The notes: generated from the sequence alone by a model not told the origin. Shown: positions 1-8,815, counted from the first letter of the stretch. The stretch: DNA of 64,000 bases from Mesorhizobium sp. BR1-1-16 (GCF_020165495.1 NZ_JAIUIE010000001.1:806001-870000), one strand, 5' to 3'. Translations and numbers: made by a program.

Positions 1-166
1 CGAGCCCCTCGAGCACTTCGATGTCGGCGGCGGAATAGTCTGCTTCGGCGGCGGCCTGGCTTGATCGGCGCGCGGCCGCAGCCTTGCTGGCGGCAGCCGT
101 CGTCGCGCTGCTCTCAGTGACAGTCTCGGCCGCTGCCGATCCGAAGAGATCGCTGGTGTCGTCCAT
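1..166 (-). CDS. parE: DNA topoisomerase IV subunit B, N-terminal fragment
   Basis: Only the first 55 codons lie in the window; the gene runs off the left edge. ParE is the ATPase subunit of topoisomerase IV, which decatenates daughter chromosomes. The visible part starts MDDTSDLFGS, continues through an Ala/Ser-rich disordered stretch and reaches ADYSAADIEVLEGL. That segment matches the start of the GHKL ATPase domain and is closer to rhizobial ParE (ADIEVLEGL) than to GyrB, which usually has SIKVLRGL. The ATP-binding residues and the rest of the protein lie outside the window, so ParE over GyrB rests on this short segment. The ATG is at 164-166. Confidence 0.75.
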   Translation of the reverse strand, partial: MDDTSDLFGSAAAETVTESSATTAAASKAAAARRSSQAAAEADYSAADIEVLEGL

Positions 167-692
167 GGGTCTTCCGTTTGGGTCCGGCCGCTGACATGGC
201 CGGACAGGCCATCCGAATCAAGCATGAATCTTGCCATGCGCCGCGCCCGGCGGCGAGAGCGTTTCCTGTTTGTTCGTAGCGAGCCGCACGAAGGTATGAT
301 CGCATACAGGGGCCTCTGACCTCGCCACGGCAAGGGCCTCGGCGTCTCATGGTGCCGATATCAGGCTGTGGCGGTCTGGCAACAGCGGGTTCCATTATCG
401 TCGCAGAGTCTTCGCCAGACATGATCCGCCGCCTTTCAGCCATAAAGCGACACGAGCTTCGCCTGCATCCGGGGGCGGATAGGACAGATCTTGCGGCGTG
501 TTGTGGGAAATACCTCTTTTGCTTGCGCATTGAGGGCCGGGATGAGTCATTCATTCGGCCGGTTGCATGGCGGCCAAGGTTTCGCCGGAAACCGGGTGCA
601 CTCTCTCATCCAATCCAATAACGGCCGCGGCGACGCGGCCTGCCTTGATCCCGTGTGGCCGCCTTTGGCCGCAGCGTGGTCGGCTGTCCATA
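167..692. other. Intergenic region between divergent parE and exoR
   Basis: This 526-nt gap must hold the promoters of both divergent genes. Open frames on both strands here are short, start at poor sites and resemble no family I know, so I call none of them. Visible structures are the repeat at 182-205, a small palindrome GTATG-atcg-CATAC near 294-307, and a hairpin with arms GGCCGCG (623-629) and CGCGGCC (634-640) around a GCGA tetraloop in the presumed exoR leader. Confidence 0.5.
182..205. repeat. 8-bp inverted repeat in the parE leader
   Basis: GTCCGGCC (182-189) and GGCCGGAC (198-205) form a perfect 8-bp inverted repeat around an 8-nt centre, 16 bp upstream of the parE start codon. It could be an operator or an mRNA hairpin next to the ribosome binding site. 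No regulator is identified. Confidence 0.35.
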
Positions 693-1523
693 ATGAAGTG
701 GCAAGCTATGCGGTTTTCTAGCGCGTTTGGCGGTGCCGCCCTCTTTGGCATCGGACTTCTCAGCGGCCTCACGGGGGCTTACGCCCTCGATGCGCGCACG
801 CTCGACAAGAATGCGACGCCGATGGAGGCGTTCCGCTTCGGCTATAATGCCTACAAGCAGGGTGACAAGACCGCCGCGGTCGAGGCGCTGACCTATGCGG
901 CCGAGAAGGGCCATGCCGGGGCGCAGTGGAAGCTCGGTCGGATGTATGCCGAAGGCGATGGCCTCGCCAAGGACGACATGAAGGCATTCGAGATGTTCAG
1001 CGAGATTGCTGACGATCATGCCGACGACAATCCCGACGGCAGTTCGGCCCGCTTTGTCGCCAATGCCTTTGTCGAACTCGGCTCCTATTATCGCGAAGGC
1101 ATCCCGAACAGCGCGATCCAGCCGGATTTCGGCCGCGCCCGGCAGATGTTCGCCTATGCGGCGTCCTATTTCGGCGATCCCGACGCGCAGCTCAATCTGG
1201 CCCGCATGTATTATGACGGCGAGGGCGGGGATCGTGACCCGCGCCAGGCCGTTCGCTGGGCGAAACTGGCCGCGAATAAGGGCAATGTCGGTGCGCAGGC
1301 TCTGCTCGGCCACATGCTGTTCGAAGGCGAGGGCGTCAATCGCGAGCCGGTGCTCGGCCTCATGTTCCTGACCGTTGCGCGCGACCGCGCCAAGCCGCTC
1401 GATCCCTGGATCCAGAAGCTACAGGAACAAGCCTTCTCGATTGCGACGGAAACCGAGCGTCGCACCGCGCTGGCTCTGGCTGACGACTGGTTAAGCAAGA
1501 ACGCCGCCACCGCCTCTCGCTGA
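693..1523 (+). CDS. exoR: ExoR-like periplasmic Sel1-repeat regulator
   Basis: The 276-residue product starts with a basic, hydrophobic signal sequence (about residues 1-30, ending near AYALDAR) and is then mostly Sel1/TPR-like repeats. These include AGAQWKLGRMYAEGDG, DAQLNLARMYYDGEG and GAQALLGHMLFEGEG. In Rhizobium and Agrobacterium, ExoR is a periplasmic protein that inhibits the ExoS/ChvG sensor kinase and thereby controls ChvI-dependent exopolysaccharide, motility and acid responses. Length and architecture fit that family, and the assignment is by homology. The start at 693 is chosen because an upstream in-frame extension would bury the signal peptide; a second ATG at 708 is possible. 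No exoS/chvI genes are in the window. Confidence 0.82.
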   Translation: MKWQAMRFSSAFGGAALFGIGLLSGLTGAYALDARTLDKNATPMEAFRFGYNAYKQGDKTAAVEALTYAAEKGHAGAQWKLGRMYAEGDGLAKDDMKAFEMFSEIADDHADDNPDGSSARFVANAFVELGSYYREGIPNSAIQPDFGRARQMFAYAASYFGDPDAQLNLARMYYDGEGGDRDPRQAVRWAKLAANKGNVGAQALLGHMLFEGEGVNREPVLGLMFLTVARDRAKPLDPWIQKLQEQAFSIATETERRTALALADDWLSKNAATASR

Positions 1524-1651
1524 GCCACTCATCCACTGCCGCGGTGCCAAGGCGGCTTGCGGCGAGCCCCTGAATTCGGCAACCATTCTCTCCCCGTCTC
1601 GCGGCGGCGCCGGCCGGCGCTTGCAGCGGGCGGCGTTGCCGGAGAGATAGG

Positions 1652-1783
1652 ATGACGGCCGGCATTGACCCGCTGCAAGCGAGAGACCCGATGCGCTCGG
1701 CGCCTCGGGAAGCTGCGTCGCGCGCCGCGTCCGCGGCCTGTCGCTCCCGTGCCGGCCAACGCCCCGGAATGGGCCGCTCATGA
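1652..1783 (+). CDS. Possible 43-residue coupled small ORF
   Basis: An ATG at 1652 follows a strong Shine-Dalgarno-like GGAGAGATAGG. The frame stays open for 43 codons and stops in an ATGA overlap with the start codon of the following OmpA-family gene. The product is Arg/Ala/Ser-rich, with no signal peptide or known domain. The downstream gene has only a weak ribosome binding site of its own, so translation of this ORF could load ribosomes onto it. High GC makes short open frames common by chance, so the coding call is tentative. It may be a leader peptide rather than a functional protein. Confidence 0.4.
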   Translation: MTAGIDPLQARDPMRSAPREAASRAASAACRSRAGQRPGMGRS

Positions 1784-3915
1784 CCGGGCTCCGCTTCGTC
1801 CTCGCCGCGGGAATCCTCCTCGTTTCGCTTTTGACCGCGGCGATGTTCGTCCTGGTGGCGGGCCCGATGGCGAGCGACCTCGCTGCGCGGGTCGACCAGC
1901 AACTCGTCGATGCCGGCCAGTCCTGGGCGAGCGTTGCCGTCGACGGCCAGACGGCGATTCTCTCAGGGACTGCGCCGACTCTCGAGGCGCAGCGGCGCGC
2001 GGTCGCGGCTGCAACCGGCGTTTGGGGCATCCGCCGGGTGGTCGATGCGAGCGCGATCCTGCCGCTCCAGCCAAGTTATGTCTTCACGTTGGTCCGGTCC
2101 GCCGAAGGGCTGGCGCTGACCGGCTATCTGCCATCAGCGGATGTGCGCCTCGCGCTCAAGACCGAGATGACCGCACTGTTTCCCGGCCTTGCCGTCACGG
2201 ACAGGACGACGCTGGCCCGCGGACAGCCCGTCGATTTCGTCGGCCTGGCACAATTTGCAATCGCGCGCACAGCCGAGCTCGCGGAGGGTACGGCGACGCT
2301 CGCGGGTCCCTCGCTCTCGATCGATGGAACCGCGCGGGACGAGGCAAGCTTCGCCGCCGCCGCAACTGCCCTGACCCATGGCCTGCCCGCCAATATCGAG
2401 TTGCGGACCGTGCGCATCCTGCCGCCGCGGGCCGCGAGCTTCACCTGGAGTATGAACTTTGACGGCCGCACCGCGGCCATCACGGGCTTCGTTCCCTCCG
2501 AACTGGTGCGCGGCGCCATTCGCAGCGCATTGACGGCGGCCGCCCCCGGCATTGGCATCGACGACCAGACGCGGCTCGCCTCGGGCGCGCCTGAAGGTTT
2601 CGGTTCGGCCGCCGCCTTCGCCGCCGCGCAGCTGCCGCGACTCGCCGAAGGCACGGCCAGGATCGAGGGAACCGTTCTGACATTGTCCGGCAAGGCGAAG
2701 TCGGTCGCCGATCATCAGGCGATGCTGGCCGATCTCGGAATGCGCCGCGATCAGGCCGGCGACGGCGTGACGATCGGCGCCGTCGATGTCGAGCCGCCTT
2801 TCGTCGATCCCTATGTGTGGCGCGCGACGCGTGAGGCGGACCGGGTGATCCTGTCCGGCTACGTCCCGACCGAGGCCGCTCAGCAGCAGGTCGCGGCGGA
2901 GGCGGCGCGGCAGTTTCCGGCAGTGAGGATCGAGGACCGCCTCGCGATAGCGGCCGGCGATCCGAAGATGGACTGGATCGGGGCGCTCCGCTTCAGCCTT
3001 GGCCAGCTCGCGCTGCTCGACAAGGGCGCTGTGTCGCTGACTGGCCGTGACTATGGCATCGAGGGGGAGGCGGCGTCGGTTGCCGATTTCAAGACGCTGT
3101 CCGATCAATTGAAGCGGACGCTGCCGGCCAGCATGACGCTCGTGCAAGACGCCGTTGCGCCGGCCGTGGTCTCTCCATTTGTCTTCGGCATTGTCCGCAC
3201 CGAGCGTGGCCTGACGCTTTCGGGTTATGTGCCGACCGACGAGATGGCGTCCGAAATCCTTGCCGCCGCGAAGCCGCGATTTCGCGGCGGCGAGGTCGAA
3301 CTTAATCTCGAGCGCGCGAGCGGCGCGCCGGATGGATTGCAGGCGGTCGCGGTCGCCGCGGTCCAGGCGGTCAGTCGTCTTGCCGCCGGCCATGCAGCGC
3401 TCTCCGACCAGCAGCTCACTTTGGCTGGCGCCGCCGTTTCCGAGGACGCCCGGCAGGCGATCGAGGCCGATCTGAAGGCCGCTCTCCCGGAAGGCTATGC
3501 GCTGAGTTCGGCAGTCATCGTCGCGGTCGGCGGCGATCCGCTTTCGGCAACCGAATGTCAGCAGGCGCTGGATGCCGAGCTTTCCGGCCAGCAGATCGTG
3601 TTTGACGACGACGGCGCCTCGATCCAGCCGCAGAGCTTTGGCCTCGTCGACCGTCTGTCGGCCATCGTTCAGCGTTGTCCGGCCGCGCGCGTCGAGATCG
3701 GTGGCCACACCGATTCCGCTGGCGGCGCCAAGCGGAACAAGGCGATCAGTGAGGACGAGGCTGGAGCGGTGCTCGAACGTCTCGTTGCCAATGGGGTGCG
3801 CCGGGAACGGCTGACGACTGTCGGCTATGGCGAATCGCAGCCGATCGCCTCCAATGCGACGGCGGAGGGCCGCGACCGCAATAGCCGCATCGCCTTCACA
3901 GTCGAAAATCGATAG
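1780..3915 (+). CDS. BON-repeat/OmpA-family envelope protein
   Basis: This 711-residue protein has an N-terminal hydrophobic segment (about residues 5-27) that is a signal anchor or uncleaved signal. A long region of BON-like repeats follows, and the protein ends in an OmpA/MotB-type peptidoglycan-binding domain (about residues 600-711). The repeat unit is marked four times by LTGYLPSAD, ITGFVPSEL, LSGYVPTEA and LSGYVPTDE, spaced roughly 125-200 residues apart. The C-terminal domain shows IVFDDDGASIQP, EIGGHTDSAG and NRDRNSRIAF-like signatures, including the Asp and Arg that hold diaminopimelate in this fold. BON domains are thought to bind membranes, so the protein may tether the inner membrane to peptidoglycan or the outer membrane. 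It lies 8 bp upstream of two small membrane-protein genes, suggesting an operon. The biological role is not known. Confidence 0.8.
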   Translation: MTGLRFVLAAGILLVSLLTAAMFVLVAGPMASDLAARVDQQLVDAGQSWASVAVDGQTAILSGTAPTLEAQRRAVAAATGVWGIRRVVDASAILPLQPSYVFTLVRSAEGLALTGYLPSADVRLALKTEMTALFPGLAVTDRTTLARGQPVDFVGLAQFAIARTAELAEGTATLAGPSLSIDGTARDEASFAAAATALTHGLPANIELRTVRILPPRAASFTWSMNFDGRTAAITGFVPSELVRGAIRSALTAAAPGIGIDDQTRLASGAPEGFGSAAAFAAAQLPRLAEGTARIEGTVLTLSGKAKSVADHQAMLADLGMRRDQAGDGVTIGAVDVEPPFVDPYVWRATREADRVILSGYVPTEAAQQQVAAEAARQFPAVRIEDRLAIAAGDPKMDWIGALRFSLGQLALLDKGAVSLTGRDYGIEGEAASVADFKTLSDQLKRTLPASMTLVQDAVAPAVVSPFVFGIVRTERGLTLSGYVPTDEMASEILAAAKPRFRGGEVELNLERASGAPDGLQAVAVAAVQAVSRLAAGHAALSDQQLTLAGAAVSEDARQAIEADLKAALPEGYALSSAVIVAVGGDPLSATECQQALDAELSGQQIVFDDDGASIQPQSFGLVDRLSAIVQRCPAARVEIGGHTDSAGGAKRNKAISEDEAGAVLERLVANGVRRERLTTVGYGESQPIASNATAEGRDRNSRIAFTVENR

Positions 3916-3923
3916 GGGCGCGC

Positions 3924-4073
3924 ATGGACTACCTGCTGCTCCATATCTGGCCGTTCATGGTGGCCGCCGCCCTGCTCGGGCTGGCCTCCGGCTTTATCGG
4001 TGCCGTGCTGGCGGCGCGCGCCTCTGCGCGTCGCGCAGCCGAGCCGCGGGCGCCACGGAGGCGCGGGCGATGA
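3924..4073 (+). CDS. 49-residue single-pass membrane protein
   Basis: An ATG 8 bp after the OmpA-family gene opens a 49-codon frame. The product begins MDYLLLHIWPFMVAAALLG, has one hydrophobic helix (about residues 3-31) with a GxxxG-like face, and ends in a strongly basic tail (RRAAEPRAPRRRGR). Its stop overlaps the next start as ATGA, which supports real translation and co-expression. The topology suggests an inner-membrane protein with a cytoplasmic basic tail. I do not recognise a family. Confidence 0.6.
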   Translation: MDYLLLHIWPFMVAAALLGLASGFIGAVLAARASARRAAEPRAPRRRGR

Positions 4074-4642
4074 TCCTTTTCGCGGCCGAACTCTGGGCGA
4101 TCCTCGCCTGCTGCTTCCTAATTGGCGCGATAGTCGGCTGGCTCCTTGCCCGCCTGATGCGGCCGCTCTTCGCTCGGCGCGCAGCCGCCCAGGAGGCAGC
4201 TGAAGAGACGCCGGCAATGCTAGTACCGTTGCCCCAGCCCGCAACCGTTCGGCCTCCGACGCCGCGCCGGGAAGAGCCGACTTTCACGATCGAGGCGCGC
4301 TCCACACCGGTCGAGGCGTCGCCAGCGGCCGCCGCGCGAGAGGCTCCGAAGCCACGCGCGTCCAAGCTGCCGCCGCGCATGCGTCCGCCAGCCCTTGCCG
4401 GGCCACGGCAGGGCAGGGCCGATCAGCTGCAGCGCATCCCTGGCCTCACTCGCCGTCATGCCGATCGGCTCTACGCCATCGGCGTCTATCATTTCAGCCA
4501 GATCGCGGCGTGGACACCGCAGGAGATCGCCTGGGTCTCCGGCTATCTCAATCTCGGCGATGCCATTGATGGCGAAGACTGGGTCGGACAGGCCGCCCGG
4601 TTCGCCGCAGCGGATGGGCCGGGCCGTCGTCCCCGTCCATGA
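4070..4642 (+). CDS. Membrane-anchored protein with C-terminal H3TH/HhH-like domain
   Basis: The 190-residue product has one N-terminal transmembrane helix (about residues 8-28), a Pro/Ala-rich linker (about 45-115) and a C-terminal domain of about 60 residues. The domain starts QLQRIPGLTRRHADRLYAIG and continues through YHFSQIAAWTPQEIAWV. It matches the small helix-hairpin-helix-like module (COG3743 type) that rhizobial genomes also attach to NADH dehydrogenase and ribosomal proteins. The start overlaps the preceding 49-residue gene by 4 nt, so the two are probably co-translated. The domain's ancestors bind nucleic acid, but a membrane-tethered copy in an envelope operon may act in protein contact instead. 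Function is unknown. Confidence 0.7.
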   Translation: MILFAAELWAILACCFLIGAIVGWLLARLMRPLFARRAAAQEAAEETPAMLVPLPQPATVRPPTPRREEPTFTIEARSTPVEASPAAAAREAPKPRASKLPPRMRPPALAGPRQGRADQLQRIPGLTRRHADRLYAIGVYHFSQIAAWTPQEIAWVSGYLNLGDAIDGEDWVGQAARFAAADGPGRRPRP

Positions 4643-4648
4643 CGGCTG

Positions 4649-5503
4649 TCAGCCGATGCCGGCGATGAAATCGACGATCGCGTTGATGAGGGTTCCCCGC
4701 AGCATCGGCGGATGACCCTCGCCGGGAACTTCGATCGTTCGGAGACCCGGATGTTGGCGCGCCATGGCGTCGGCGGTCTCGCGGGTGATGAGGTCGGAGG
4801 TGCCGCCGCGGATCAGCATCGTCGGCACGGGCGCAAGCGCCGCGAAGATCGCAGAGAGATCGGGCGAGGGCGTCGCCTCCGTGATCCCCTCGAGCCCGCG
4901 GGCCAGAAGCGGATCGTAGTCGGCAACAGGCCGTCCGTCCTCTTCGGCGAAAGTCAGTTGGGCCTGTGTCTGCCAGTCGAGATCCGAAAATGCCGGGAAG
5001 GAAGCGCCGTGCAGAGCGCGCAGCATGCCGGCCGCTTCGCCCCAGTCGCCCGGCGGCGTACCCTTGCCGACATAGGACTTGATGCGAAGAAGGCCGGCGG
5101 CCTCGACGACGCTGCCGATATCGTTGAGCACGGCTCCGGCGACGAGGTCGGGCCGAGCGGCGGCGAGGCTCATGGTGATGATGCCGCCGCGCGAAGTGCC
5201 GACGAAGATGGACCGGCCGACGCCGCGTGACGTCATGCCGAGCAGGGCGTCGTCGAGTTCGGTCGGCACCGTATAGGAAAGGCCCGTCGGATCGCGGTCC
5301 GAACGGCCGCGCCCGCGATAATCGAAGGCGACGACGCGGCGACCACGGGCGGCAAGTGCGGCCGCCAGAAGCTCGAAATCGCGGGTGGTGCGCGTCAGGC
5401 CCGGCAGGCAGACAACGGGCAATAGCGATGACTCGCGCTGGCCATGGTCCCGGCCTGCGAGCTTCAGTCCGTCACGGCCGAAATAGGTGAAATCCTCGGC
5501 CAT
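4649..5503 (-). CDS. Alpha/beta-fold hydrolase
   Basis: The 284-residue protein has the order of an alpha/beta hydrolase: an oxyanion-hole segment VCLPGLTRTTRDF (about residues 30-42), FDYRGRGRSDRD, a nucleophile elbow GTSRGG with Ser near residue 99, and a C-terminal GEGHPP histidine near 261. The catalytic acid is probably the Asp of RGGTSDLI. Such enzymes hydrolyse esters or related bonds, but the substrate cannot be read from sequence. It lacks a signal peptide, so it is probably cytoplasmic. It converges on the preceding plus-strand gene with a 6-bp gap. On the minus strand it starts 9 bp after the lytic transglycosylase gene, so the two may share a transcript. Confidence 0.85.
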   Translation of the reverse strand: MAEDFTYFGRDGLKLAGRDHGQRESSLLPVVCLPGLTRTTRDFELLAAALAARGRRVVAFDYRGRGRSDRDPTGLSYTVPTELDDALLGMTSRGVGRSIFVGTSRGGIITMSLAAARPDLVAGAVLNDIGSVVEAAGLLRIKSYVGKGTPPGDWGEAAGMLRALHGASFPAFSDLDWQTQAQLTFAEEDGRPVADYDPLLARGLEGITEATPSPDLSAIFAALAPVPTMLIRGGTSDLITRETADAMARQHPGLRTIEVPGEGHPPMLRGTLINAIVDFIAGIG

Positions 5504-5512
5504 CGCGACGGC

Positions 5513-7663
5513 TCAGGTCGGGCCGCCACGGTGAAGGTCGCGATTGATCACCAAGGCGGGCTCGCCGAGACGGGCGCGATAGACCTGCAGGTTTTCCGTG
5601 CAGCGCATCACATAGTTGCGCGTCTCGGTGTAGGGAATGCGCTCGATCCAGTCGATCGCGTCGACATCGGGATCACGTGGATCGCCATATTGCTGCACCC
5701 ACTGCACGACACGGCTCTTGCCGGCGTTGTAGGCCGCGAAAGCCATGATGTAGGAGCCGTTGAAATCACCGACGAGATCGCCGAGATGCGCGGCGCCGAG
5801 CGTCGCATTATAGCCGGGGTCGCTGGTGAGGCGTTGCAGCGAATAGGGGACACCGGCCGCCTTGGCGACCATCTTGGCTGTGCCCGGCATCAATTGCAGC
5901 AGGCCGCGCGCGCCGGCATGGCTGACGGCGGCGGGATTGAAGGCGCTTTCCTGCCGCGCGACGGCGTAGACCACCGACTTCTCGACGGCGGTCGTCTTGA
6001 CCGCACGCGGGATCGCCGCGATCGGGAAGGCGAGGGTGTCGACTGGCAGACCGCGCACATAAGCCTTCTTGCCGATCTGCAGCGCCACCTGATGCTGGCC
6101 TTCCTTTTCGGCCATCTGGGCGAGCAGGCCGACTTCCGTCGGGCTGGTCAGCGTATCGGCAAGCTGCATGTAGAAGGCGCGGGCGCGGTCGTCATAGCCT
6201 GCCGCCGAGAGGCGCTGCAGGGCCTGGACCATCTCGCGATTGAAGAAACGCTTCCTGGTCGCGTTGTCGGCGCTGCCGGGCCCCGACAGGGTCAGCTGCT
6301 TCATGCCGAGCTTCGCCGAGGCAATCTGGCCATAGAACGTGGTCGGATAGGCAGCGGCGAGACGGTATTGCGCGATCGCCTCGTTGCGGTCGCCCATCGC
6401 TTCGGCAGCACGGCCGAGCCAATATTCGGCGCGCGACTGGCTGAGCGGCATCGAGGAAGCCGCCTGGATTGCCGCGAAATGCCGGCGTGCGGTGGCCGGG
6501 TCGTTGAGGAAGCGCAGCGCGTACCAGCCGGCGTGGAATTCCGCGTCGGCCTGGTTGGCGCTCGACTCGGCAGCATGCTCGGAGGCGAGCTTGTAGGCGG
6601 TGCGCGGATCGCCGAGATCGATCATCTCGCGCGAAAGCACACGGCGCTCGATCCACCACGCATCAGGATCGACCAGCAGTTCGCCATTGCGCGGCGCGGT
6701 CAGCATCATCGCCGCCGCTTCCTTGTAGCGCTCGGAACGGCGCAAATACTGGGTCGCGGAATAGATGTAGCCGGGATCCTTGCGCAGCGAGCCGGGCACC
6801 TTGCCGAGCAGCGCGCCGGCATTGGCCGACTTGTTGATGACGGCGGCGCGCGCGGCGGCCAGCGCCTGCGTATTGCCATCGAGCAGCCTGGCCATCGCGA
6901 GGCCCTCGGCTGCGTCATCATTGTAGAGGAACATATCCATCCGCGCCTTGTGATCGGCGGGGGTCAGGAGGCCGCTGAATTGCTTCAGGATGGCGGCTTC
7001 GTTGCTGGCGGAGAACGAATCCTTGCGCCAGCGCGGACGCAGCAGCGCGGCGGCATCCTTGGTCCGGCCGGTTGCGACCAGCGCGCCGGTCAGGAGGATC
7101 AGACCCTCGTCGGAGCCTGGCTTGGTGTTGGCGAAGGCGGAGACGATTGCCTCGGGATCGGCGTTCATCCGCTGCAGCGCCTGCTCGGCGCGACGCCGCA
7201 TCAGCGCCTGGCCCGGCCAATCCGGGAGCTCCTGTGCCGTCTGCGTGATCTGGGTGACCGAAACATCCGGGCTGCCGCTCTGGGCGACCAGCCACTGGAT
7301 GATATGGCGGTTGGTCTGATCCGGCATCAACTGGGCGATCGCCATCGCCTTGCCGATCTGACCGCTATCGATCAGCTTCAGCGCGGCCTCGAGACCCAGC
7401 TGGCTCGGCGAGAAGGACGAAGAAATGTCGTTGGCGAGCGAGGCCGCCGACGCCTTGGTCGTCGTCGGCCTGGCGACGGGGGTGATCGCGGATGTCGTGA
7501 GGTCGTCGGTCGCATCGGCCGAGCGGGATGGATGGGCGCGCGGGCGCGGCACGGACTCGGCGAGTGCTTCAGAGGCCATGGTCGCGGCCAGCAGCGCGGC
7601 AAGCGCAACCCGCGCCATCAACTGCGTCCTGCACCGCCTCCCGCCCGGAGAAGTCGCCATCAT
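5513..7663 (-). CDS. slt: Soluble lytic murein transglycosylase (Slt70-like)
   Basis: Lytic transglycosylases cleave the MurNAc-GlcNAc bond of peptidoglycan in the periplasm, forming 1,6-anhydro ends. The 716-residue protein has a signal peptide (hydrophobic core VALAALLAATMA, cut near EALA-ES), a long superhelical alpha-repeat region, and a C-terminal GEWL-like domain. The catalytic Glu is in VARQESAFNP (about residue 572) and is followed by GARGLLQLMPGTAK and AFAAYNAGKSRV, the typical family-1 motifs. The start at 7663 is chosen because GAAGGAAGAG sits just upstream; GTG at 7684 and ATG at 7618 are alternatives. With nagZ elsewhere in the window, it would supply anhydro-muropeptides for recycling. 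Confidence 0.9.
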   Translation of the reverse strand: MMATSPGGRRCRTQLMARVALAALLAATMASEALAESVPRPRAHPSRSADATDDLTTSAITPVARPTTTKASAASLANDISSSFSPSQLGLEAALKLIDSGQIGKAMAIAQLMPDQTNRHIIQWLVAQSGSPDVSVTQITQTAQELPDWPGQALMRRRAEQALQRMNADPEAIVSAFANTKPGSDEGLILLTGALVATGRTKDAAALLRPRWRKDSFSASNEAAILKQFSGLLTPADHKARMDMFLYNDDAAEGLAMARLLDGNTQALAAARAAVINKSANAGALLGKVPGSLRKDPGYIYSATQYLRRSERYKEAAAMMLTAPRNGELLVDPDAWWIERRVLSREMIDLGDPRTAYKLASEHAAESSANQADAEFHAGWYALRFLNDPATARRHFAAIQAASSMPLSQSRAEYWLGRAAEAMGDRNEAIAQYRLAAAYPTTFYGQIASAKLGMKQLTLSGPGSADNATRKRFFNREMVQALQRLSAAGYDDRARAFYMQLADTLTSPTEVGLLAQMAEKEGQHQVALQIGKKAYVRGLPVDTLAFPIAAIPRAVKTTAVEKSVVYAVARQESAFNPAAVSHAGARGLLQLMPGTAKMVAKAAGVPYSLQRLTSDPGYNATLGAAHLGDLVGDFNGSYIMAFAAYNAGKSRVVQWVQQYGDPRDPDVDAIDWIERIPYTETRNYVMRCTENLQVYRARLGEPALVINRDLHRGGPT

Positions 7664-7929
7664 GCCCGCTCTTCCTTCACACACAACCCAAGCCCGGACG
7701 GTCAGGAATTCAAAACCACGCCGGACCGACCATCCGATGCTAGAGCCGCGTGGTGAACAAAGACTTGACGCCGCGCCGTTCGACGGCGGTTCTTGCCCTG
7801 CCGCGAGCCACCATCTATGGTCCCGGCCTCAAGGAAAGAGCAACAATCGCCGTAGCATATCCCCTTCCGCAACCGAACTCTATCCGGGCGGAATCGGGCC
7901 GATTGACGGCAACAAGGCGGAATCGCGCG

Positions 7930-8805
7930 ATGTTCAAGGGTTCGATCACGGCACTCGTCACGCCGATGCGGAACGGCTCCGTCGATGAAGAGGCATTTCG
8001 CAGCTTCGTGGACTGGCAAATCACCGAAGGCTCCAACGGGCTCGTCCCCGTCGGCACCACAGGCGAGAGCCCTACCTTGTCCCACGATGAGCACAAGCGC
8101 GTTGTCGAGATGTGCATCGAGATGGCCGCCGGGCGCGTGCCGGTCATCGCCGGAGCCGGCTCGAACAACACCCGCGAGGCGATCGATCTCGCCCGCCATG
8201 CCGAGAAGGCCGGCGCCGATGCCGTGCTGGTGGTGACGCCCTACTACAACAAGCCCAATCAGGAGGGGCTTTATCAGCACTACAAGGCCATCAACGACGC
8301 CATTGGCCTGCCGATCATCATTTACAACATTCCGCCGCGCTCGGTCGTCGACATGAGCGTCGAGACCATGGCCCGCCTCGCCGAACTGCCGAACATCGTC
8401 GGTGTGAAGGATGCGACCGCGAAGCTCGAGCGCGTCAGCCAGACGCGCCATGCCATCGGCCCGGATTTCATCCAGCTCTCGGGCGAGGACGCCACTGCGC
8501 TCGCCTTCATGGCGCATGGCGGACGCGGGTGCATCTCGGTGACGTCGAATGTCGCCCCGAAGCTCTGTGCGGAGTTCCAGGCAGCATGCCTCGCCGGTGA
8601 CTTTGCCAAGGCGCTGATCTACCAGGACCGGCTGATGCCGTTGCACCAGGCGCTGTTCATCGAGCCTAACCCGACGGGAGCGAAGTATGCCCTTTCGGTG
8701 TTGAGCCAGATGGAAGACGACGTGCGCCTGCCGCTGGTCGGAATCACCGAACCCACGAAGACCGCGATCCGCGCTGCCCTGGTGCATGCCGGTCTGACCA
8801 ACTGA
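7930..8805 (+). CDS. dapA: 4-hydroxy-tetrahydrodipicolinate synthase
   Basis: DapA condenses pyruvate with aspartate semialdehyde, the first step towards diaminopimelate and lysine. The 291-residue product is a complete TIM barrel of normal length. It shows the GTTGES pyruvate-binding motif at about residues 42-47, VVTPYYNKP near 101-109, the Tyr of IYNIPPR (about 132), and the Schiff-base Lys of GVKDAT at residue 160. The ATG at 7930 gives the family N-terminus [12 protein letters not shown]. It is divergent from slt and ends 10 bp before smpB, so dapA-smpB is probably one transcript, as in other rhizobia. Confidence 0.96.
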   Translation: MFKGSITALVTPMRNGSVDEEAFRSFVDWQITEGSNGLVPVGTTGESPTLSHDEHKRVVEMCIEMAAGRVPVIAGAGSNNTREAIDLARHAEKAGADAVLVVTPYYNKPNQEGLYQHYKAINDAIGLPIIIYNIPPRSVVDMSVETMARLAELPNIVGVKDATAKLERVSQTRHAIGPDFIQLSGEDATALAFMAHGGRGCISVTSNVAPKLCAEFQAACLAGDFAKALIYQDRLMPLHQALFIEPNPTGAKYALSVLSQMEDDVRLPLVGITEPTKTAIRAALVHAGLTN

Positions 8806-8815
8806 GGATGTGCTG

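Noticed and set aside
114-554. Open frame on the minus strand between parE and exoR
   Set aside because: It overlaps the parE start and leader in another frame, has Arg/Ser-rich sequence and no supported start.
5444-7756. 770-codon open frame on the plus strand opposite slt
   Set aside because: It is a high-GC shadow: the opposite strand encodes a complete transglycosylase with signal peptide and catalytic motifs, while this frame has Arg/Gly/Ala-rich sequence and no domain.
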